Shown one piece after another: positions 37,899 to 43,649 of a stretch of 43,649 nt of DNA. Origin of the DNA: Bacteroidales bacterium UBA5235. Its GTDB lineage: Bacteria; Bacteroidota; Bacteroidia; Bacteroidales; VadinHA17. How positions within the stretch are numbered: the first letter of the stretch is position 1; each line of letters opens with the position of its first letter. The stretch is taken from NCBI GenBank assembly GCA_002409145.1, contig DHUL01000076.1, positions 65,989 through 109,637 on the forward strand. Direction: 5' to 3'. A model generated the notes under the pieces. The model ran no database searches. It worked only from the letters and a program-made list of their open reading frames with translations, and had not been told where the DNA came from. The position numbers and the translations under genes are program-made.

Positions 37899-40779
37899 TT
37901 CCTTCAAATGTATCAAACCTGTACGAGTCAATCGGTGCACAGGTGCATACCAGGTTGCGGTCACCGTAACCATTGTCCACCCTGCCAACCGTTGGCCAGA
38001 ACTTGTTCTCGACAACCCATCTGAGGGGGAACGCTGCCTTCTCACGCGGATAACCGTGTTTCCATCCGTCAGAGATGACAGCCGAAGCGGTATGAGGCGA
38101 ATTCTTCAGCACATTGTCTTCACGGTCAGCCTCGCCCTTCCGGATTTCTTCGATCTCATTCCAGATGGAACGCATTGCATCTACAAACCTGTCGAGCTCA
38201 GCCTTCGGTTCTGACTCGGTGGGTTCGACCATCAGCGTACCGTGAACCGGGAACGAAAGTGTAGGCGCATGGAATCCGTAGTCCATCAGCCTCTTGGCTA
38301 TATCTGACTCATCAACCCCCGTATCTTTGAATCCCCGGCAGTCGAGTATCATCTCATGGGCACAGCGGCCGTTGGCGCCGGTGTAAAGCACCTTGTACAT
38401 TCCACCGAGCTTTGCAGAAATATAGTTGGCATTCAATATTGCAAAGACCGTTGATTTTGTCAGTCCCTCAGCGCCCAGCATCATAACATAGGCATGGCTG
38501 ATGGTAAGCACCTGAGCGCTGCCGAAAGGCGCAGCGGCTACAGCGGTGATACCATGGCTGCCACCAGTCTTAACCACCGGGTGCGACGGCAGGAACTCAG
38601 CAAGCTTCGTGTTGCAGAGGATGGGACCCATGCCCGGTCCGCCTCCTCCGTGAGGTATGGCGAAGGTCTTGTGCAGGTTTAGGTGGCACACATCTGCCCC
38701 TATATGACCAGGGCTTGTCAGCCCCACCTGCGCGTTCATGTTGGCGCCGTCCATGTAAACCAGTCCGCCATTCTCATGAACAATCTTTATCATCTCCCTG
38801 ATGGCCTCCTCAAACACTCCATGCGTTGAGGGGTATGTTATCATTGCGGCGCTCAGGTTTTCACGGTGCTCAACAGCTTTCTTCCTCAGATCTTCAACAC
38901 TGATATTCCCGTTTTCATCACACTCCACTACAACCACCTTCATGCCGGCCATGGCTGCACTGGCAGGATTGGTGCCATGTGCTGATGAGGGTATCAGCAC
39001 CACATTACGATGGCCCTCGTTACGGCTCATATGGTATTGCCTGATCACCATCAGGCCTGTATATTCACCTGCAGCCCCGGAGTTGGGCTGGAAGGATACT
39101 GCATCAAAGCCGGTAATCTCCTTGAGTGCCTCACCAAGCTCCTCCATCAGCTTGTGGTAGCCCTCCGCCTGATCAGCCGGAACAAACGGGTGTATGTTCC
39201 CGAACTCCGGCCAGCTCATTGCAAACATCGAAGCTGCAGGATTTAGCTTCATAGTGCATGAACCCAGCGGGATCATTCCGTTGGCCAGCGAGAAGTCCTT
39301 GCGTTCCAGCATCTTTATATAACGCATCATGTCAGTCTCACTGTGGTAGCTGTTGAAGGTGCGTTCCTGCATGAAGGCTGACTTGCGGTGGAATTTCTCT
39401 TCAATACAGAAGCAGTCGCACAGCGAAGTGACCTCTTCAGGCTTCTTTCCTGCCGCCTCGGCGAAGACCGAAACAATTGCATTGATCTCGCTGAGCGTTG
39501 TGACTTCGTCTGTGCTTATGACAGCGCAATTGGCACACGGATACCAGAGGTTGATGCCGTTCTTAACTGCAATCTTTTCGATCATATCCGATGTGAGCCC
39601 GGCCACAGCCTGAACGCGGATTGTGTCAAAGAACTGTTCGTGCTTTATTGTATAGCCCAGTTTCTTCAGAGCCCCGGCAAGAGTGCATGCCGTTGAGAAG
39701 ATATGACGGGCAATGCGCTTCAGTCCCTCGGGACCATGATACTGTGCATACATTCCTGACATGGTTGCCAGCAATGCCTGGGCAGTGCATATGTTCGAGG
39801 TTGCCCGTTCACGCTTGATATGCTGCTCGCGGGTCTGTAGGGCCATGCGCAATGCCTGGTTGCCCTGGGCGTCAACTGAGACACCTATAAGCCGTCCCGG
39901 CATGTTGCGTTTCATCTCGTCCCTTGTGGCAAAAAAACCTGCATGCGGACCCCCATAACTCATCGGCAATCCAAACCGTTGATTGGAGCCGAAGACGATG
40001 TCAGCGCCCCATTCTCCAGGAGGCGTCAGAAGGGTGAGGCTCATCAGGTCAGCGCCCACACCCACGAGGGCTCCTGCACTGTGGACTTTTTCTACCAGTT
40101 CGCGGTAGTCACGTACCTCTCCGCAGGCGGCAGGATACTGAACAATCACACCAAACAGCTTTGTCTCTGGCTCAATGAGCTTATAATCAACAAACTGAAT
40201 GTCTATCCCCAGCGGAGCGGCACGGGTGATGAGCACATCACGTGTCTGCCTGAACACAGAGTTGTCAACCAGGAAGAGGTTTGCTCCTGCCTTCACCTTA
40301 TCACGTGAGCGTGCATTGAACATCATTATCATAGCTTCGGCGGCAGCCGTGGCCTCATCGAGCAGTGATGCGTTGGCAATTTCCATAGCCGTAAGGCTGG
40401 CTACCATTGTCTGGAAGTTAAGCAGCGCCTCAAGCCTTCCCTGCGAGATCTCGGCCTGGTAGGGAGTATATGATGTATACCATGCCGGGTTCTCAAGTAC
40501 ATTACGGATGATCACCGGAGGAACGGCCACACCGTAATAACCCTGTCCGATAAATGAACGGAACAGCTTGTTACGTTTACCCAGATCCCTTATGTGAGCA
40601 AGATATTCGGACTCACTCATCGCCGGCGGCAGATTAAGCGGCTTGTCAAGCCTGATCGATGCAGGCACAGTCTGTTCAATAAGCTGTTCGGGTGAATCTA
40701 CGCCGATGGCCTTGCACATCACGGCTGCATCACTCTCACGCGGCCCGATGTGACGGTTTACAAAACGATCAGATGTCAT
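37891..40779 (-). CDS. gcvP: glycine dehydrogenase (decarboxylating), P-protein
   Basis: This 962-residue single-chain P-protein of the glycine cleavage system decarboxylates glycine with PLP and passes the methylamine to the H-protein lipoyl arm. N-terminal RHIGPRESD and SFIGQGYYG and the C-terminal half with the PLP lysine in HLNLHKTFAIPHGGGGPGMGP (near residue 700) are diagnostic. Both halves, separate as GcvPA and GcvPB in some bacteria, are fused here, and the length is standard. Other gcv genes are not in the window. The extreme C-terminus (GRQ-stop) is encoded by a heptamer unit of the flanking repeat array. Confidence 0.97.
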   Translation of the reverse strand: MTSDRFVNRHIGPRESDAAVMCKAIGVDSPEQLIEQTVPASIRLDKPLNLPPAMSESEYLAHIRDLGKRNKLFRSFIGQGYYGVAVPPVIIRNVLENPAWYTSYTPYQAEISQGRLEALLNFQTMVASLTAMEIANASLLDEATAAAEAMIMMFNARSRDKVKAGANLFLVDNSVFRQTRDVLITRAAPLGIDIQFVDYKLIEPETKLFGVIVQYPAACGEVRDYRELVEKVHSAGALVGVGADLMSLTLLTPPGEWGADIVFGSNQRFGLPMSYGGPHAGFFATRDEMKRNMPGRLIGVSVDAQGNQALRMALQTREQHIKRERATSNICTAQALLATMSGMYAQYHGPEGLKRIARHIFSTACTLAGALKKLGYTIKHEQFFDTIRVQAVAGLTSDMIEKIAVKNGINLWYPCANCAVISTDEVTTLSEINAIVSVFAEAAGKKPEEVTSLCDCFCIEEKFHRKSAFMQERTFNSYHSETDMMRYIKMLERKDFSLANGMIPLGSCTMKLNPAASMFAMSWPEFGNIHPFVPADQAEGYHKLMEELGEALKEITGFDAVSFQPNSGAAGEYTGLMVIRQYHMSRNEGHRNVVLIPSSAHGTNPASAAMAGMKVVVVECDENGNISVEDLRKKAVEHRENLSAAMITYPSTHGVFEEAIREMIKIVHENGGLVYMDGANMNAQVGLTSPGHIGADVCHLNLHKTFAIPHGGGGPGMGPILCNTKLAEFLPSHPVVKTGGSHGITAVAAAPFGSAQVLTISHAYVMMLGAEGLTKSTVFAILNANYISAKLGGMYKVLYTGANGRCAHEMILDCRGFKDTGVDESDIAKRLMDYGFHAPTLSFPVHGTLMVEPTESEPKAELDRFVDAMRSIWNEIEEIRKGEADREDNVLKNSPHTASAVISDGWKHGYPREKAAFPLRWVVENKFWPTVGRVDNGYGDRNLVCTCAPIDSYRFDTFEGRQ

Positions 40780-40858
40780 ATTATGTACGGTTGGTTTGTT
40801 GTCTGAAAGGAATGAAGCGAAAATAGTATAAAGGGAAGAACAAAAAAAAGCATATTCA

Positions 40859-41500
40859 TCATGTTTGGTTGAAAAAGGGATTGTTCTCCACCTCTTCCCT
40901 GATGGTTGTATCAGGTCCGTGGCCGGGATAGATTACCGTCTCAGGAGGCAGGGCAAAGAGCCTCTCACGAATGTTTTCAATCAGCTGTTCATGGTCTCCT
41001 CCAGGCAGGTCTGACCTGCCGATGCTTCCTGCAAAGAGTGCATCGCCGGTAAAGACAACACCGTCAGCTTCGGAATAAAAGGCAATACCTCCGGGTGAAT
41101 GACCGGGTACAGCAATTACCTGCAGGGTCATCCCTGCGACGCTGATCACCTGCCTGTCAAACAGGTACCCTTCAGGATCGGGCGGCGGCTCCATGGAGAG
41201 TCCGAACATAAGTGAGTGCCTGGGCGAATTCTGGTAGTTGTACCTGTCGCCCTCATGAAACCAAGGTCTCAGTCCGTATCTCTCAAGCATGAACCTGTTG
41301 CCGAAGACGTGGTCGAGATGGCAGTGTGTGTCAAGCAGCTTCACCGGTTTCAGGTCCCTGGCGGAAAGCATCTCTTCCAGCTTCAGCTCTTCGGCTCCGC
41401 CATAGCATCCGCAGTCAATGATCACACACTCCTTCCCGTTGCCTGAAATGATATATGTGTTAACCTGAATGGGCGAGAATACTGCCCTGTATATCTTCAT
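40859..41500 (-). CDS. MBL-fold metallo-hydrolase (glyoxalase II-like)
   Basis: This 213-residue metallo-beta-lactamase-fold protein has the metal motif H59-C-H61-L-D63-H64 in DTHCHLDHVFGN. Further ligands are in VPGHSPGGIAFYSE, FTGDALFAGSIGRSDLPGG and YPGHGPDTTIREE. The pattern matches the YcbL/glyoxalase II-like group of small hydrolases that act on thioesters such as S-lactoylglutathione; the true substrate is unknown. It lies four bases after pcm, so the two are co-transcribed, and 79 bases upstream of gcvP. Confidence 0.9.
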   Translation of the reverse strand: MKIYRAVFSPIQVNTYIISGNGKECVIIDCGCYGGAEELKLEEMLSARDLKPVKLLDTHCHLDHVFGNRFMLERYGLRPWFHEGDRYNYQNSPRHSLMFGLSMEPPPDPEGYLFDRQVISVAGMTLQVIAVPGHSPGGIAFYSEADGVVFTGDALFAGSIGRSDLPGGDHEQLIENIRERLFALPPETVIYPGHGPDTTIREEVENNPFFNQT

Positions 41501-41504
41501 AATG

Positions 41505-42167
41505 TCAGTTTCTGTCGTTACCGTTGGCTATACCCCTCAACATGGGCACAAAAACAAAGTATCCGTGTGTTGTGATCTCGTAGTCATCTTCTCCCCGGCG
41601 CTCGTAAAGTGTCATCACCTGTGAATCACGCTCTCCCTTGGGCACCACCAGCCTTCCTCCGATCCGAAGCTGTTTCAACAGTTTATCGGGTACCTCGGCA
41701 GTGGCTGCCGTGATAATTATCCCGTCATAAGGACCATATTGTGGTTGTCCCTCATAACCATCACCCAGGAAAAAGTGTATCCGGTAACCCAGGTCAGCCA
41801 GCATTATCTGTGCCTTCCGGTAAAGCTCCCTCTGCCGTTCAATAGTATAGACTTTTACTCCCATCTCTGCCAGCACGGCAGCCTGGTACCCTGATCCGGT
41901 CCCAACCTCGAGCACCTTATCCCTCTTGCCTACCTTCAGGAGCATGGTCTGAACAGCCACAGTGTACGGCTGCGAGATGGTCTGCCCGGCAGCTATAGGA
42001 AAGGCCTTGTCCTGGTAAGCATGCCTGAGGAAGGCGTCATCCATAAAGAGGTGCCGTGGCACCTTCCCCATTGCCTCAAGAACCCTTTCGTCACTGATCC
42101 CCTTGCTTCTCAGCTCCTCAATAAGCCTTTTTCTCTTACCTTTTGCCTCGAAGGTTTCCTCAATCAT
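41505..42167 (-). CDS. pcm: protein-L-isoaspartate O-methyltransferase
   Basis: This 220-residue SAM enzyme repairs isoaspartyl residues in damaged proteins. Signatures are VPRHLFMDDAFLRHAYQDKAFPIAAGQTISQPYTVAVQTMLL, the SAM loop VLEVGTGSGYQAAVLAEMG, and YDGIIITAATAEVPDKLLKQLRIGGRLVVP. I chose the ATG at 42167 (MIEETFEAKGKRKRL) because homologues begin near it; an in-frame ATG at 42209 would add 14 residues and lies over the divergent sugar-transferase promoter. It heads the pcm-hydrolase pair. Confidence 0.93.
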   Translation of the reverse strand: MIEETFEAKGKRKRLIEELRSKGISDERVLEAMGKVPRHLFMDDAFLRHAYQDKAFPIAAGQTISQPYTVAVQTMLLKVGKRDKVLEVGTGSGYQAAVLAEMGVKVYTIERQRELYRKAQIMLADLGYRIHFFLGDGYEGQPQYGPYDGIIITAATAEVPDKLLKQLRIGGRLVVPKGERDSQVMTLYERRGEDDYEITTHGYFVFVPMLRGIANGNDRN

Positions 42168-42178
42168 CTTCACATTAA

Positions 42179-42206
42179 TTTGGTCTAAAAATAACAGATA
42201 TCTTTG
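42179..42206 (+). promoter_or_regulatory. candidate promoter for the sugar transferase
   Basis: TTTG (42179-42182) and TATCTTTG (42199-42206) are separated by 16 nt. A start near 42213 gives a leader of about 14 nt before the ATG at 42227. Confidence 0.45.
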
Positions 42207-42226
42207 CATATCTCCCGTACAGTGTG

Positions 42227-43648
42227 ATGAAAAAATTCGCCCGGACCATTAAGTTGTCATACATTTTAACCGATTTTGCCGGCTCGTCGGCAGCATGGGG
42301 ACTCTTCTACCTGTTCCGGAAATACTTCATTGAAACGAAGTTATATAACGAGTACTTTCATATGGAACTGGGTGCCAAGTTTTACCTTGGAATCAGCCTT
42401 ATTCCGCTCTTCTTCCTGTTTGTGTTCGCCATGGCGGGATTTTATTCAGATCCGCTGCGCCGTTCGCGGTTGCTTGAATTCGGCAAGTCCCTGGCAGTAA
42501 CGCTGGCTGCAGTGGTAGTTCTTTTCTTTCTCCTCATTCTGGATGACGTCATAGGTCATTACTCAACGTATTACAAGTCTTTCGGTGTGCTCTTCCTCCT
42601 TGAGTTCATGCTCACATACATCCCGAGGCTCATAATCACCTCCGTCGTTTCAGGGAAAATCCACCGGCGCGAGGCAGGTTTCAGGACGCTTATCATAGGA
42701 AGCAGGGAAAAAGCTGCCAGGCTTATCAGTGAGATCAGGAGCGAAAAGATGCCTGCCGGTAATCTCCTGACCGGATTTCTTACAGTCAGCGGCGGCGGCA
42801 ACAGGATGTCTGAAGATGATATCAGGCAGCTCGGAACGGCCGACGAGATCATAAGGGTCATCGAGGAGAATGAAATAGAGGAGGTGATACTGGCAATGGA
42901 AGAGGATGAATACGGCCTGGTTGAGGAGATTGTCAACACTGTCTGTTACCGTGATGTGGTTGTAAGGGCGGTACCCTCAATGCGGGGGGTCATTTCAGGG
43001 CATGTTGAAGCGGGGCCTATCTATGCCACACCGTTGCTGAGAGTCTCTTACCCTGAGATGCCGCGCTGGCAGTATATGATAAAACTGCTTCTTGACTATT
43101 CGCTTTCAGCGCTTGCACTCATTCTTCTGTCTCCGCTGATGGCTGTGCTGGCTCTCCTTATCAGGATTTCCGGAAAAGGCCCCGTCATCTTCATGCAGGA
43201 GCGTATAGGCATGCATGGCAAACCATTCATGATCTACAAGTTGAGGTCAATGGAGGAGGACGCCGAGTCTTCAGGCCCGCAGCTGGCAGTTAAAGGTGAC
43301 ACCCGGATCACCCCCCTTGGGCGGTTCATGAGAAAACACCGCTTCGATGAGATCCCCAATTTCATCAATGTATTACGGGGTGAGATGTCACTTGTGGGAC
43401 CGAGGCCGGAGCGTAGCCATTATATTGAGCAGATCAGGGTGAAGGCACCGTGGTTCAACAGAGTGCTTGCGGTGAAACCTGGCATAACATGCTGGGGGCA
43501 GGTGAAGCTGGGATATGCCTCCAACCTGGATACGATGCTTGAAAGATTATCGTATGACCTGCTCTACCTTGAGAATATGTCACTGTTCCTGGATATGAAG
43601 ATCATCTTCTATACTCTGGGAACAATAATTAAAGGGAAAGGTCTGTAA
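42227..43648 (+). CDS. polyprenyl-phosphate sugar-1-phosphate transferase (exopolysaccharide initiation)
   Basis: This 473-residue membrane protein is complete; its TAA ends one base before the window edge. Four transmembrane helices lie in the first 140 residues. A Rossmann-like cytoplasmic region follows (FRTLIIGSREKAARLISEIRS, about 155-255), then another membrane helix (LLLDYSLSALALILLSPLMAVLALLI). The C-terminal catalytic bacterial sugar-transferase domain contains QERIGMHGKPFMIYKLRSM, FDEIPNFINVLRGEMSLVGPRPE and VKPGITCWGQV. Such enzymes load the first sugar phosphate onto undecaprenyl phosphate for capsule or exopolysaccharide. The ATG at 42227 is preferred over the adjacent in-frame GTG at 42224. 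A polysaccharide cluster may continue to the right. Confidence 0.93.
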   Translation: MKKFARTIKLSYILTDFAGSSAAWGLFYLFRKYFIETKLYNEYFHMELGAKFYLGISLIPLFFLFVFAMAGFYSDPLRRSRLLEFGKSLAVTLAAVVVLFFLLILDDVIGHYSTYYKSFGVLFLLEFMLTYIPRLIITSVVSGKIHRREAGFRTLIIGSREKAARLISEIRSEKMPAGNLLTGFLTVSGGGNRMSEDDIRQLGTADEIIRVIEENEIEEVILAMEEDEYGLVEEIVNTVCYRDVVVRAVPSMRGVISGHVEAGPIYATPLLRVSYPEMPRWQYMIKLLLDYSLSALALILLSPLMAVLALLIRISGKGPVIFMQERIGMHGKPFMIYKLRSMEEDAESSGPQLAVKGDTRITPLGRFMRKHRFDEIPNFINVLRGEMSLVGPRPERSHYIEQIRVKAPWFNRVLAVKPGITCWGQVKLGYASNLDTMLERLSYDLLYLENMSLFLDMKIIFYTLGTIIKGKGL

Positions 43649-43649
43649 A

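Larger units (their letters stand above)
37792..37900. mobile_element. putative non-autonomous inverted-heptamer element
   Basis: Both ends read AAGGCAATAG inward (37792-37801 on plus, 37900-37891 on minus) and continue as heptamer arrays. About 50 bp of unique sequence with no gene lie between them. The element covers the whole ddl/gcvP convergent gap, including both stop codons or their edges. The design parallels the S23 unit at 34.3-34.8 kb but without a gene, as a MITE does relative to its parent. The mobile status is inferred. Confidence 0.4.

Noticed and set aside
1..43649. tRNA or rRNA genes, insertion sequences, integrases, prophage genes
   Set aside because: No cloverleaf-like sequence, rRNA segment, transposase or integrase was found in any gap; the gaps are too short for most of these.

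Overview
This window comes from a Bacteroidota (Bacteroidetes) chromosome, most likely Bacteroidales or a related gliding-type lineage. The support is the gene content: a C-terminal type IX secretion (T9SS) sorting domain, a GldB-like lipoprotein, DUF1573, DUF4369-TlpA, DUF5686 and LemA/TPM families, and a MurF-Alr fusion. Many starts are also preceded by the Bacteroidota promoter element TAnnTTTG, and strong Shine-Dalgarno sequences are scarce. Most of the window is core chromosome with dense operons. The longest gap between genes is 263 bases (7208-7470).

Layout. 1-3712 (minus): HerA-like ATPase (partial), TlpA-type lipoprotein, MeaB GTPase, DUF1573 protein. 3932-7638 (plus): a large fusion of degenerate gluzincin, beta-propeller and outer-membrane barrel, then a small 2[4Fe-4S] ferredoxin with a clear terminator. 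7800-12088: gldB, diverging from an outer-membrane barrel gene, nadE and a Crp-family regulator. 12089-15123 (minus): murF-alr fusion and tdk. 15242-19507 (plus): unknown conserved protein, rsmI, DUF5686 protein. 19548-21071 (minus): dnaB, diverging from ispE. 22233-26432 (minus): biotin carrier and carboxyltransferase, LptF/G permease, tgt. 26587-34284 (plus): glycosyltransferase, sigma factor, rsmG, rpmH, mqnE, PASTA protein, T9SS cargo, RluD-type pseudouridine synthase. 34285-34794: a small unit encoding an S23-type four-helix-bundle protein between inverted heptamer arrays. 34796-36670 (minus): lemA-TPM-TPM. 36825-37793 (plus): ddl. 37891-42167 (minus): gcvP, metallo-hydrolase, pcm. 42227-43648 (plus): sugar transferase.

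How it works together. The genes suggest methylmalonyl/propionyl-CoA metabolism (MeaB, carboxyltransferase, biotin carrier), menaquinone made by the futalosine route (MqnE), peptidoglycan D-Ala metabolism (MurF-Alr, Ddl), cell-envelope assembly (LptF/G, sugar transferase, barrels, T9SS cargo), and ribosome or tRNA modification (RsmI, RsmG, RluD, Tgt).

The most unusual signal is a set of 7-bp tandem-repeat arrays, mostly five units (35 bp) each, sitting exactly at the 3' ends of converging genes. Two families are present: CGCAAAT at three arrays and GGCAATA/GGCAGTA at one inverted pair. One inverted pair encloses an S23-type gene with a textbook promoter of its own; the other encloses only about 50 bp. 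Together they look like an autonomous element and a non-autonomous one of an unrecognised mobile or repeat-maintenance system. A separate 31-bp degenerate tandem repeat occupies another convergent junction (22121-22242). The mobile-system reading is inference; the repeats, their positions and orientations are directly visible.
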